From: Rhodanobacteraceae bacterium
Lineage (GTDB): Bacteria; Pseudomonadota; Gammaproteobacteria; Xanthomonadales; Rhodanobacteraceae
NCBI GenBank assembly: GCA_004299555.1
Contig: SCQU01000002.1
Location: 1 to 64,000 of the forward strand
Reading direction: 5' to 3'
DNA: 64,000 nt
Notes under the pieces: generated by a model
Database searches by the model: none
What the model was told of the DNA's origin: nothing
The model's input: only the letters and a program-made list of their open reading frames with translations
Translations under genes and position numbers: made by a program
Shown: positions 8,556 through 17,269 of the stretch, piece by piece
Layout: each line of letters starts with the position of its first letter
Numbering within the stretch: the stretch's first letter is position 1

Positions 8556-8975
8556 TGCGCTTCTCAGTTCAGCCCGGCCCAGCCCAGAGAGTCAGACAAG
8601 GCTATCTCATTCGCTGCCACCCGAGTTCGGGCAGCCAAGGGGTACGACGAGTTAGCCGCAGCCGACATAGCGGCGAAATGCAGAAGGTCAAGGTGGATGG
8701 CCGCAGTCTCACAAACTGCGACGCTCCACCTGGATGTGCTGTTCCCAGTCAAGCATCCCCTCGCGAGCTGCTGCCTGTCGCCGGGCTACCGCATCGCCAT
8801 CGTTGGTCAAACTCAGTCCGGTGGTCAGCAATTTCCAGACTGAAATACTCAGCCAATGAGCGCAGGTGCGATGCGAGTCCGGTCAGGCTGCATTGCGACC
8901 ACTCGTAGCTCCTCGGATGTACGAACCGCTGGCCCGCGCGGTAAGCTTTCAGTCCCAGCGGTTGTGTGAGGTCGG
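8556..8975. other. Gene-free spacer between the cassette and the tniQ copies
   Basis: No gene is supported on either strand. It should contain the promoter of the minus-strand five-gene operon. The last 40 bases resemble the sequence just before the intact tniQ (both have GGTAAGCT about 40 bases before the start), so they belong to the duplicated segment. Short open frames here lack recognisable products. Confidence 0.5.
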
Positions 8976-8978
8976 GTG

Positions 8979-9351
8979 GTGGTGAGTTCCGTTGCTACGG
9001 TGCGATTGGGCTTTATGCCGTTACTCAGAACGGGTGATTTTCTATTCAATGCCTTCGTGTTGCGCCATCGCATGATCGGTGGAGGTACGGTGGTTGACAT
9101 GGTCAAGGAGATGCGCGGCACGGATGGCATGTATCAAGATGTGTTCGGTGGCGATGCTGCAACCGCTACCCGTCGCGTCCTTGGGTACGATGGAATCAGT
9201 AAAGGATACTCTCGAACGACATACGGTGCTCGGTGCTTATCTTGGCGCCTTGTTTCGCGCCGCTGAACATGCCTGCATTCGATCACAGATCCGGGGACAG
9301 CGAAGTGATGTGGTGCATCGCTTGGTGCTTGGTAGCGGACGCTTACCATAG
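8979..9351 (+). pseudogene. Frameshifted N-terminal duplicate of tniQ
   Basis: The first frame gives RLGFMPLLRTGDFLFNAFVL, closely matching VGFMPLLGHGDLLYNAFVL of the intact tniQ that follows. Near position 9200 the similarity moves to the next frame, which reads LERHTVLGAYLGALFRA and then ACIRSQIRGQRSDVVHRL; the intact copy has MHHTLLGAYCRAMSQV and ACINSKARRRSTDVTRHL. It stops at 9351 before the zinc-finger region. The upstream sequence is also duplicated, at an offset of 479 bp. The copies differ at many positions, so the duplication is old. It is unlikely to make a working protein. Confidence 0.8.
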
Positions 9352-9457
9352 TCCTCGTCGCAAATTTGACTGTACTTCATGACCGGCTTCGTGTCTTCAA
9401 CCCAAGGTTCGCGTGAGGTAAGCTCCGGCGCTTGGCGTTGTGTTACGAGGTCTGGTT

Positions 9458-10744
9458 ATGGTTGATTCCACACTTTCGACTTTGGTCGGCTTCATGCCGC
9501 TCCTCGGTCACGGCGATCTTTTGTACAACGCCTTTGTTTTGCGCAATCACATGTTCGAGGGCACGACCCCCGACGAAACCGTGATGGACGTGCGTGGCAC
9601 GCATGGCAAGGCGCTGCATGCCTTCGGAGATGGCGCGGAATGCATCGTGCCTCGCGTATTTGGACCGAACGCCAGCACGCGAAATGCGCTGATGCATCAC
9701 ACGTTGCTTGGTGCGTATTGTCGGGCCATGTCTCAGGTTTCCGAGTCCGCATGCATCAACTCCAAGGCGAGAAGACGCAGTACGGACGTCACACGTCACC
9801 TCGGGTTGCGCCAAGGAGCACGCGCGCTGACGACTTCGAGCCTGCGGTACTGTAGACGCTGCGTTGAGTCGGATACGGACCAGCGAGGGTTCGCGACATG
9901 GCGCGTGTTACATCAGATTCGCTCCGTGGGACGATGCCCGACCCATGGAGACTTGTTGGTGGACGAAGGTGAATCATTGCGCTCGACAAGCGATGGAACG
10001 AAACCTGCGCATTTTCGTCTGCCCGGAGAATCGGGTTGCGAAGCACCCAACAACCCGTTGCCAATGTCCGAGGGTTACGCAGCCTACTTGGAACTTTGGC
10101 GACTGGTATTCGATGGTGAGCTTCCCGTGATGCGACCGGAGCCGTGGCGTGAGTTGATGGGGAACGTTGTGGTGCGGCTCGGCGGCACACAACAAGCGCT
10201 GTACGCCATCGAACAAGTAATCGAGTCCACCTGGGAACTGCCCGTCGCCACCCTCGACGAACGCCTATCGCTGGATGGGGGCGCTTCGTTCGTCGAAGCC
10301 GAGCTGGCGCTTGTGAGCCGACCGAAGGACTTGGCACGCCGGCTGATCGTTTATGCCGCGGCGCGTCACGCCGGTGTCATCACTGAAGAACACGAGCAGT
10401 TTGCGTTAGTCCGCTCGCGGGTGGTGGTAACGAACCCTCATCCTGGAGCCGCGGCACCACAGCAGGATCTTTACCGAGAGTTGTGGGAAATCGTAGCCTC
10501 AAAAGGTTACCCGATAGCCTTGGTCGAGGCGCTACTCGAGAACGTGCGCGAAGCGGATGCGGCGAGGATGTGCGGGCTGACTCCGGGGATGATCTCGTTA
10601 CTTGTGAGGCGTGTTCCTGAGACGACGCTATTGAAGCTTGCGACCAAGGCCGGCGATGTGCCCAGGACCTCGTGGATCGGTCGGGAATTGACTCGTCGCC
10701 ATCTCAGCGTTTCGACGATTTCGAGTCCGGGTCATCCAGACTGA
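9458..10744 (+). CDS. tniQ: TniQ-family transposition target-selection protein
   Basis: About 428 residues from the ATG at 9458, which has ACGAGGT at RBS distance and aligns with the start of the duplicate; a GTG at 9440 is also open. The N-terminus VGFMPLLGHGDLLYNAF is typical of TniQ/TnsD proteins. A zinc-finger pattern follows: RYCRRC, then HQIRSVGRCPTHG, the Cys/His arrangement of the family. The C-terminal part is helical and lacks the WLYRHDRDWL signature of TnsD. TniQ recruits TnsC to targets, including in CRISPR-guided Tn7-like elements. Its last 41 bases overlap tnsC tail to tail, an unusual opposite orientation. Confidence 0.88.
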   Translation: MVDSTLSTLVGFMPLLGHGDLLYNAFVLRNHMFEGTTPDETVMDVRGTHGKALHAFGDGAECIVPRVFGPNASTRNALMHHTLLGAYCRAMSQVSESACINSKARRRSTDVTRHLGLRQGARALTTSSLRYCRRCVESDTDQRGFATWRVLHQIRSVGRCPTHGDLLVDEGESLRSTSDGTKPAHFRLPGESGCEAPNNPLPMSEGYAAYLELWRLVFDGELPVMRPEPWRELMGNVVVRLGGTQQALYAIEQVIESTWELPVATLDERLSLDGGASFVEAELALVSRPKDLARRLIVYAAARHAGVITEEHEQFALVRSRVVVTNPHPGAAAPQQDLYRELWEIVASKGYPIALVEALLENVREADAARMCGLTPGMISLLVRRVPETTLLKLATKAGDVPRTSWIGRELTRRHLSVSTISSPGHPD

Positions 10745-12188
10745 GGTCCGGCTGGTGCTTGTCAAGTCCGGCTAGGATATCGAGGGATCGCGCGGCGACG
10801 CGTAGGTCGTCCGGTCGCAACGTTTTGAGCAGTTCCCGGTTTCGCGCCTCACGTGCTGCGCTGACTCGGCGATCCCGTTTTTCAGCGCGGCGAAGTTTTT
10901 CGACGGTGGATGCTGCACTGGTCGGATCTGCAATCGGCGAACGCGGGGCTGGTGTGACGTGCTCCGTGTGCTCAGCCGCGGGCGAATCGCGCGACAAATC
11001 CGAATACCCAGCTTCGGGTGACGCAGTGCCAACCAGCCAACGAGCCATCTTGACCAACTGGACTGTCCGAGGTGACTCGCACGCGCGCCGAAAATCATCC
11101 GCAGTGAGTGTCGCTGCGGTGCCACCTCTTCGCAGTGCGATGCGTTGTGCCTCCATATACAACTTCACGAAGATTCCGGGCACGCCTGCGCTCCTTGGAT
11201 GCGCTGCATCGAGGATTTCCTCCTGATCAAGGATCTCGTCGCACAGATTGAACCGCATGATTCCGGGAACCAGCACACGCTTCCACCAGGATTCCTCGCC
11301 AGTCTTGGCACGCGACAGAGAGAAGTACCCAATGTCGGAAAAACGCCTCATCACCTGTGCTTCCTGGCTCAAACCCTCGAATGCACGAGGGTGTCCAGAG
11401 AGGATCACTGGAATGCCGACATTCAGCAGCGACAAAAAAAGCCGCACAAATTCCCAACTCAGAGGGCTCCTGCCGAAGTTGTCCCACTGCAATTCGTCCA
11501 GAAATAACATGCCAACCCGGTGCATGGTCAGCACCTTTGTGACCAGGAACAGTGATGCGTCGATGTTTCGCAACCGTAGGCGCTTGCCCGCGTAGTCTGT
11601 GCCGATAAGCGAGTCGACCCCGCCGAGGATGCGTTCAATCAGGGCGCCACGCGTGCCGTTGGTTGGAAAGTCGACTCGCAAATAAAGGATTTGAGTCAGT
11701 GTTGACCAGCCGCACGCTTCCGATCTCCCGTGTATCACGAATTGCTGGGGCGCAATCACCTCGAGCGCCCGCCGCACGATCGTCGTTTTTCCGAGACCCG
11801 TTTCGGCAGCGATGATTCCACCACTGGCAGGGTTACTCAAGGCGGGCAGAGATTGGCTTTGATGGACCGCACTTGCCAACGCGAGTTGATTGATGCGCTT
11901 CTGTTCCGCCGGAGCTAGCGGGTTGCGCCGATCGAAGCTCGCGCGAATCGCATTCTGAATGCTGGAGGCAATCTCTACGGCGTAACCCGTCGGAAAGAAA
12001 TGCTGGTCCTGCAAGCTCAAGAGGGGTTCACGCATCTCAGGGGCAGATGACTTCCAGTCGACGTTGCTCAGGGGTTCGTGATGCAGCGCCTGCGGCATCG
12101 CCGACAAGGGGATGTATGGCACAAGTGCTTCGGTCAGAGGATTACTGTTGGTTGCGGACGGGATCTCGCTAGACGTCGGCCGCTCCAT
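10704..12188 (-). CDS. tnsC: TnsC AAA+ transposition regulator
   Basis: A 494-residue AAA+ ATPase. Walker A AAETGLGKTTIV is at about 127-138 and Walker B VGMLFLDELQWDN at about 225-237; SGHPRAF around 263 looks like sensor 1. Tn7-like TnsC forms ATP-dependent filaments on DNA that link the target selector (TniQ or TnsD) to the TnsA/TnsB transposase. The basic, charged C-terminal tail of about 100 residues is where TnsC proteins usually contact TnsA/B. Its ATG overlaps the tnsB stop by one base, indicating translational coupling. The length is close to Tn7 TnsC. Confident family call. Confidence 0.9.
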   Translation of the reverse strand: MERPTSSEIPSATNSNPLTEALVPYIPLSAMPQALHHEPLSNVDWKSSAPEMREPLLSLQDQHFFPTGYAVEIASSIQNAIRASFDRRNPLAPAEQKRINQLALASAVHQSQSLPALSNPASGGIIAAETGLGKTTIVRRALEVIAPQQFVIHGRSEACGWSTLTQILYLRVDFPTNGTRGALIERILGGVDSLIGTDYAGKRLRLRNIDASLFLVTKVLTMHRVGMLFLDELQWDNFGRSPLSWEFVRLFLSLLNVGIPVILSGHPRAFEGLSQEAQVMRRFSDIGYFSLSRAKTGEESWWKRVLVPGIMRFNLCDEILDQEEILDAAHPRSAGVPGIFVKLYMEAQRIALRRGGTAATLTADDFRRACESPRTVQLVKMARWLVGTASPEAGYSDLSRDSPAAEHTEHVTPAPRSPIADPTSAASTVEKLRRAEKRDRRVSAAREARNRELLKTLRPDDLRVAARSLDILAGLDKHQPDLSLDDPDSKSSKR

Positions 12189-14407
12189 CAGAGTCCACCC
12201 AAAAACGCGTCAACGGCGTTCTCTGCCGCACTGTCACCTGTGGGGGAGGAGCTTTGAATCGGCGATGTCGAACTTGTACTTCGTGATGGTCCGGGATGGT
12301 GAATCTTTTCGACGAGCTCCTGCTCACGAATGGCGTTCCGACGCAAATTTTTGCGCTGCGAGGTTTTTGAAGGCTTCTTTTTGGCGGCTTGTATCTCCGC
12401 CTGCAGCTCGCGTGCGGCCTGGATTGTGATGGCATCTCGCCGCAGCGCGGTGTCGACCTCGTTCTGCTCTTGCTCGATTGCACGTTGGCGCCGCACTGGC
12501 GCATCCAAAACATAACGGTGTTCCATGTCGGCCACGGTATCCAAGCGCATCGCTTCACGGTCGGAGACCACGTTGGCGACACGAAGTAATCCGCGCGACG
12601 AAGGTAGCCAGAGTTCGGCGATGTTTTCAGGTTCAAAGCGGACGGAGGCGGGCAAAACCTTCCTTTCAGTGCTCGCACGAACGAAACGCGGATCTCCACG
12701 CAGTTCCTCACAGAAGAAGCGGAGATCGCCAAGATTCCGGTTGCCGTCGGGGCTCTTGACCACGATACCGTTGTATTGGATGACAGCTCGCCACTCCGGC
12801 AGTGTCAGTGCGCGTAGTTGGTCAAGGTCGCACGGGATGTCGGCGCGCTGACCGTGGTCGCGGAGCCACTTGAACACATTGATGCGAGTCGGTCGAACGC
12901 CGGCGTTGAGCATGGCCGTAGGCGCGAGGTGCTTCACCTCCTGTTGGTTGTACTCAAGGATCCAAAGAAGCAACTCACGCATGTATTCCCAGTAATTCAG
13001 CAACGCGTCGTCTGCCGGGTGCGGCATGCCCCGTTCCCGTCGCTTTCCGTGGGTGGTGCCGGCTAGTTGGTGATCGACCTTCTTGTGATCCGTACGGTGC
13101 TGTGTCTCCACGGTCCCCTTGCTGGAGCCGTGATACGTGCGCGCAAACTCCATGCCGAAGCCGACTTGTTGTTCGGCTTCAGTCACGCTCGCGGCCTTCA
13201 ATTCGCCATTATCGACGAGGTACACCCTGAAAAGCATTCCAGGCCAGTCGTCTTCGCCAATGGTGATGTCGAAGCGCTTGCACAGTTCGACTTTGTTGGT
13301 AGCAGCGCAGTAGATGGTGCGCAAACCGGTTCGGGGGCTCGGATGATCCCACCCGCAATACACTCCCATATACGCGGTGGAGCGAACGTCCATCACCAGA
13401 GAGCGTGTCATCGGCGGGAGCTTTTCCAGGCGCGAACGCATGGATGTCAGGTACACATCAGCACTCGTCGCGTCGAACATCGCGACCTGTCCCACCGCTG
13501 CAGCCAGATCACGCGCGCTGCCACCGCGATGGGTTGCCGCGGCACGGCGGCCTAACCCAAGCCGCACCGCTCTTGCGGAACTTCCGGTCGTCTTGGCGCC
13601 CCAATATCGAAAATGCCTCGGCGTCGGTCGCTGATCGGGGGGGAGAAGTTTCACATGCTTTCCGCCGAGCTCGTCGATGGTCATTGACGACCAGAACGCT
13701 ATGCAGGTCTCTGTGTAGGCCTTCTGCGGTGTCCGTTTCGGAGAGATCAGCGTGTAGCCCAGGGCCAAGCGGTCCTTGTCACGCTGCGACAGGAAGAACG
13801 GCGCCTTCGTTGTTGCGCTGTTTTGATGTGGCAGTCGGCTCTGCCTTCGCTGGTATTGCCTTCGCTGCTGGCCCTTCGCGCCGCATCGGTGCGATTCTGG
13901 AAAAAGTCCGTTGAGTGTCGAGCCGTTCGCCCAGTAAACATGAAGCGTGCGGTACACGGTTGGCGCAGATACGTGCTGGACACCTGCTTGCTCGAGTACG
14001 AGTTTGCGTATAAGAGAGTGCCTGAAGCAGCCGCCTTCCAGCTGTTCGATGATGGGCTTGATCATCGCCCAGCGTCGATCTCGTTTTTTTAGGCGGTCAC
14101 GCCGACGGAGCCTTTCGCTTTCATCCGTGATTTCGTCGACGTAGTCTTCGTCGCTCATCAGCCAATGGCCCGGAGGGGTGAATCGCGCAACTCGAAGTTC
14201 GTCCTGCGACAGAGCGGACTCGAGTGCATCCAACGCAAAGGCACGGGGGCCCAGCACGTAGCCTTTTCTGCGCCCGTTCTTTTGTGACTGTGGCAATGGA
14301 ATGCACCACGCAATTGAACGCGCCTTGTCTACGGCGAGAACGCGGTGAGGACCGGACAAGCGGGTTGACTGCAACGTCGGGGTAAGGATCTGGTTAACGA
14401 TCAGCAT
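12188..14407 (-). CDS. tnsB: TnsB DDE transposase
   Basis: A 739-residue Mu/retroviral-integrase-type transposase. Candidate catalytic residues are D312 in VAMFDATSAD, D399 in VYLVDNGEL and E434 in GTVETQHR, a full DDE set with the spacing expected for TnsB. The N-terminal 200 residues hold the DNA-binding region (HTH-like LIRKLVLEQAGVQHVSAPTV), followed by a basic stretch rich in Arg and Gln. TnsB binds the end repeats and cuts and joins the 3' ends. It overlaps tnsA by 7 bases and tnsC by one. No damage is visible, so it appears functional. Confidence 0.92.
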   Translation of the reverse strand: MLIVNQILTPTLQSTRLSGPHRVLAVDKARSIAWCIPLPQSQKNGRRKGYVLGPRAFALDALESALSQDELRVARFTPPGHWLMSDEDYVDEITDESERLRRRDRLKKRDRRWAMIKPIIEQLEGGCFRHSLIRKLVLEQAGVQHVSAPTVYRTLHVYWANGSTLNGLFPESHRCGAKGQQRRQYQRRQSRLPHQNSATTKAPFFLSQRDKDRLALGYTLISPKRTPQKAYTETCIAFWSSMTIDELGGKHVKLLPPDQRPTPRHFRYWGAKTTGSSARAVRLGLGRRAAATHRGGSARDLAAAVGQVAMFDATSADVYLTSMRSRLEKLPPMTRSLVMDVRSTAYMGVYCGWDHPSPRTGLRTIYCAATNKVELCKRFDITIGEDDWPGMLFRVYLVDNGELKAASVTEAEQQVGFGMEFARTYHGSSKGTVETQHRTDHKKVDHQLAGTTHGKRRERGMPHPADDALLNYWEYMRELLLWILEYNQQEVKHLAPTAMLNAGVRPTRINVFKWLRDHGQRADIPCDLDQLRALTLPEWRAVIQYNGIVVKSPDGNRNLGDLRFFCEELRGDPRFVRASTERKVLPASVRFEPENIAELWLPSSRGLLRVANVVSDREAMRLDTVADMEHRYVLDAPVRRQRAIEQEQNEVDTALRRDAITIQAARELQAEIQAAKKKPSKTSQRKNLRRNAIREQELVEKIHHPGPSRSTSSTSPIQSSSPTGDSAAENAVDAFLGGL

Positions 14408-15318
14408 GACGTCCTCCCGAACAACCGGTTTCGAAGTTCTTCACGGCATGCGTGGCCTCCAGGCAACAATGGCGACGCCATGGACAAGGGCTGCTGGAGA
14501 TCGACGTCGATGTCCAGCCTCCACATCGCGAGCTGGGCGGCAAACTGGGTCTGCACTGGGGACCAATCGAGGCCGCGGCTCGCGTCATCGATCGCCTCGC
14601 TTGCCGCTACGGTGAATGCCGTTTTGCGCACACGGTCCAGGAAAACTTGATATGCGTATGAGGCGACGATTTGGTCGATCGCTGCGCGTGGGCGGAGGGG
14701 CGCCAGCCACTCGAGCTGTCGTACCAGCGCAGCAGGCACTTGTTCCGGGTAAACCAGACGATGCTCGATGCCGGCGACGTCGCAATACCGTCGATCCAGC
14801 TCAAGGCGCTCCATGATTCGATCGGACGGCTGCGCGCTCAGTACGAGATCAAGTGGTTTGCAGCTGATGCCGAGGAGTTGAGTTGGCGCGTCGGCTTCCC
14901 TTTGGAACGTCACCATCAAATCGATCGTAAGAATGCGGTCGACCGACAACCCTGGGTAGCAATAGACCGGGATGCCTGCTGCATGCGCAACGTCCGTCAT
15001 CCCTGGGTGTCGCGGCCACTCCCTTGCACTGTCGACCTCAGCAAGTGGGCTGGGATGCGGCCATGGCCACAGAGGAAATTGTTCTCTCACGTCTTGGGCG
15101 CCCGCCCACCACACGAGGTGACTGACGGCGCGCTCACCACGCGACAAAAAGTAGCAGTGCCTCTGCACCATCGGCATTCGTACGTAGCTGATGTTGCTGC
15201 AGGTCGACGAGGCGGATTTGTGCGGCATCAACCAGGGTCGGTAACGGTCCCCCGTTCCGCTCCCCCGCCCGCTGGCAATAAGACGATCGATGAACTCACG
15301 CGTGACTTTCGGTCGCAT
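14401..15318 (-). CDS. tnsA: TnsA endonuclease
   Basis: I place the start at the ATG at 15318: GGAGG lies ten bases upstream, and MRPKVTREFIDRLIASGRG matches the usual TnsA N-terminus. This gives 305 residues; an upstream GTG at 15427-15429 is in frame. Candidate catalytic residues are E62 (LSRGERA), D133 (TIDLMV) and K154 (ISCKPLD), the E-D-K set of the restriction-enzyme-like TnsA fold, which cuts the 5' ends so that the element moves by cut-and-paste. The C-terminal domain is longer than a minimal TnsA and probably binds TnsC and DNA. First gene of tnsA-tnsB-tnsC. Confidence 0.9.
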   Translation of the reverse strand: MRPKVTREFIDRLIASGRGSGTGDRYRPWLMPHKSASSTCSNISYVRMPMVQRHCYFLSRGERAVSHLVWWAGAQDVREQFPLWPWPHPSPLAEVDSAREWPRHPGMTDVAHAAGIPVYCYPGLSVDRILTIDLMVTFQREADAPTQLLGISCKPLDLVLSAQPSDRIMERLELDRRYCDVAGIEHRLVYPEQVPAALVRQLEWLAPLRPRAAIDQIVASYAYQVFLDRVRKTAFTVAASEAIDDASRGLDWSPVQTQFAAQLAMWRLDIDVDLQQPLSMASPLLPGGHACREELRNRLFGRTSC

Positions 15319-15434
15319 AACTTGTGCACCTCCGTGCCGACCGCGCCGTGGTGCGGCTGCGGTTTGTTCAGGCAACACGACATCGTCCAGACGCTGTCTG
15401 GGCTTGATCGCGGATAGGGAAAGGTGCACAATGC

Positions 15435-15455
15435 GATTGCGTCGCTAACGCAATC
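15435..15455. repeat. Perfect 8-bp inverted repeat upstream of tnsA
   Basis: GATTGCGT and ACGCAATC are separated by five bases (CGCTA). It lies in the spacer between the small gp16-like gene and tnsA, immediately before a terminator-like hairpin. It could be an operator for the small DNA-binding protein or an RNA hairpin in the tnsA leader. Confidence 0.6.
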
Positions 15456-15462
15456 CAACTCG

Positions 15463-15494
15463 AGACCTCGGTGCCAGCCGAGGTCTTTTGTTTT
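15463..15494 (+). terminator. Rho-independent terminator-like hairpin, plus-strand direction
   Basis: AGACCTCGG (15463-15471) pairs perfectly with CCGAGGTCT (15478-15486) around a six-base loop, and is followed by TTTGTTTTT on the plus strand. It points away from tnsA towards the 3' end of the minus-strand gp16-like gene. No plus-strand gene is upstream, so it may end an unrecognised short plus-strand transcript starting near 15320-15430, or limit antisense transcription into this locus. Confidence 0.7.
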
Positions 15495-15517
15495 TGGCAC
15501 CTGTGACGCGTATAGAG

Positions 15518-15787
15518 CTACGTCATGGCGGGCCTCCGTTGAGCTCTATCTGGCTCCCTATTGCGGGCGGGCAATTCACCGTGAGCGTCGGCGCGCGGAT
15601 CGGCTTTGAGGCCGAGGGCTATTGCGATCCGGTGTGCCTGTCCGCGTCGACCGCGGAGCCTTCCTGTCAGTACGCCATAGACCAAATCCGGGCTGAACCC
15701 GTGTTCCTTGGCCCATTCGGCGGTAACGATCCCTCGCGCTGCGAATAACTCGCGTGTCTGCTGAAGGCTGCGTGTCGTCGGAGTCAC
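15518..15787 (-). CDS. Small DNA-binding protein, BcepMu gp16-like
   Basis: An 89-residue protein. Residues 6-62, including ELFAARGIVTAEWAKEHGFS and LVYGVLTGRLRGRRGQAHRIA, resemble the phage-associated BcepMu gp16 family of small HTH regulators found in Mu-like phages and some Tn7-like elements. The C-terminal 25 residues are basic and proline-rich. It lies directly upstream of tnsA on the same strand, so it is a good candidate regulator of transposase expression. The inverted repeat at 15435-15455 may be its target. Family call from memory of the motif. Confidence 0.75.
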   Translation of the reverse strand: MTPTTRSLQQTRELFAARGIVTAEWAKEHGFSPDLVYGVLTGRLRGRRGQAHRIAIALGLKADPRADAHGELPARNREPDRAQRRPAMT

Positions 15788-16223
15788 GCGACTATCTCCT
15801 GATACCTACAGACCTGATCGACGCTGGTCGAAAACGCTTCGATTCCAACAAGGTTGATCAAATTGCGGCGTGTCAAAACGGTCAAAATGCAAATGCCTCA
15901 AAGGGTCGGAATTGAGCAATACGGGTTACACAAATTTTTGGTATAGCCGTCGTCAATTCGAGCGTAAACGTCATTCAAATTATTGATTCTATTGGCATTT
16001 TATGGGGCAGACAGTATCATTAGCGGGCAAGGATGTCCAGCAAACAGGCCCGCGTGCCAGTTGAGATGGCTCGTGCGATACAGGAAGTAGCGAGCCACCC
16101 GCGATTGAGACGGGCCAACTGTTCGATCAGTACGATCGGATGCCGGGCGGTGCCAAGCGATAAAAACGTCGCGCCCGGCTTGACCAAACCTGGAGTGGGC
16201 TAGGCAGGTTCAGGAGAACGACA
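15788..16223. other. AT-rich gene-free spacer upstream of the tns operon
   Basis: No gene is supported. Positions about 15830-16015 are distinctly AT-rich, with short repeated pieces such as TCAAAACGG/TCAAAATGC and CGTCAATTCG/CGTCATTC. It should contain the promoter of the gp16-like gene. It is also where an internal element end would be expected if tnsA lay next to its own terminus, but I could not find copies of the AAATAG...TTAAC repeats seen at 25989-26072. Confidence 0.5.
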
Positions 16224-16727
16224 ATGAAAGAAAACGTCGCACTGATCGGTTGGATTGCCACTGTCATGACGGGGGTCGTGGCTCCCGCTTTGATCCTGGC
16301 GCTGATTTGGAAGACACCGGACACGTTGCTGCGTACTGGCGAAGCTGGCCAATTCGTCTCGGCCACCGCGAGTGTGGGCGGCTTCTTTTCGTCAGACATC
16401 ACCACTGTGCAAAGCACAACCGGCAGCATCGCTGTCTACAACACGTTCTCTGCACCGCGAAACCAACTACTGGTCGTCCGGGAAACGCTGAAGAACGGTC
16501 TGCAGCTCTGTGCAGAGAACAAACCCGATACATGTGTAGGGTTGGCTGGCAGTTGGGCCGGTGACATGAAGCCGGTTCCGCACGCTCGCCATCGGTTCGC
16601 TGGCCTCGTGACCGGGATCGGCAATTCGGGGGCATCGCTTTGGCTGCTGATCGGCATCCTGGTATCGGTCGGTGCGACCGGAATACTCGCGCAGCATGTC
16701 GACCGCGAAGGGAGAAGGCGCTCGTAA
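16224..16727 (+). CDS. Small membrane protein of unknown function
   Basis: A 167-residue protein with an ATG preceded by AGGAG at good spacing. There are two likely membrane segments, VALIGWIATVMTGVVAPALI (about 5-24) and LWLLIGILVSVGATGILA (about 139-156), flanking a region of about 110 residues that contains two cysteines (LCAENKPDTC). The C-terminus HVDREGRRRS is basic and probably cytoplasmic. I recognise no family. It is the only plus-strand gene between the tns operon and the RT/restriction operon, with gene-free DNA on both sides. It could be a small effector or simply an orphan cargo gene. Confidence 0.6.
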   Translation: MKENVALIGWIATVMTGVVAPALILALIWKTPDTLLRTGEAGQFVSATASVGGFFSSDITTVQSTTGSIAVYNTFSAPRNQLLVVRETLKNGLQLCAENKPDTCVGLAGSWAGDMKPVPHARHRFAGLVTGIGNSGASLWLLIGILVSVGATGILAQHVDREGRRRS

Positions 16728-17269
16728 ATATGATGCACGCGTTTCGCAGTTTGGCTATGCCAGCTTGTCTAGTCACGATCGCAGCACGGCGCCGACCCTG
16801 CAGGACCACAATCAGGTCGCCAACGTGACGATCTTGCTTTCGTACTCGGGTAAGAAGCGCCGGTGGGCCGCTTTGCCCAGGGAGCTGCCGTTGACGCGGG
16901 ACAGGTGGCGCGGGTGCTGTGTCGAGAGGCCAGGCGATGAAAGAGAAACAGCGGAGCGTGGGTTTGACTATCGCTGTCGCGCGCAAAGCGATTTGGGTTT
17001 TTTAGGGGTTCGGTGGGGACTTTAGAAAGTGGGCGCTTGGCACGTGCGCCTCCGGGACTGGTAGATCCAGGTCAACCGCGAGCGTCGCGCCCAAGGCCTC
17101 GGCGGCAAGCCCGCCAATCCCGCGCGCAGCCCGCTGAGAACTTGGCGACAACTTCAATATCGCCATCGCTACCCACGCCGCCCGCAAGCAAACACGCCCA
17201 CGTCCAGCCGCTGCCCATTCGTTTGTCGAGTCTTTGTCCAACCGCATGTGCCGGCATGCAAACCTTCCC
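16728..17269. other. Gene-free stretch downstream of the AlbA_2 gene
   Basis: No gene is supported. Short open frames on both strands lack RBS-like sites and recognisable products. It lies immediately 3' of the hsdRMS-RT-AlbA_2 operon, so it could hold that operon's terminator or a non-coding RNA partner for the reverse transcriptase, but I see no clear hairpin that would prove either. Confidence 0.45.

Noticed and set aside
8564-8752. Short minus-strand frame upstream of the SIS-HAD gene
   Set aside because: No recognisable product, no RBS, and it occupies the expected promoter region of the operon.
15830-16015. Internal Tn7-like end next to tnsA
   Set aside because: Short AT-rich repeats are present, but none match the AAATAG...TTAAC units at the glmS-proximal end and no clear TGT terminus with spaced repeats could be defined.
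16399-16986. Long minus-strand open frame opposite the small membrane protein gene
   Set aside because: It overlaps the better-supported plus-strand gene with RBS and membrane helices, and its translation has no family features.
17002-17269. Possible decayed hipA fragment on the minus strand (a P-S-x-H-x-L-K motif near 17010-17040)
   Set aside because: Only one short motif fits, the flanking frames do not, and no RBS or full domain is present; chance similarity is likely.
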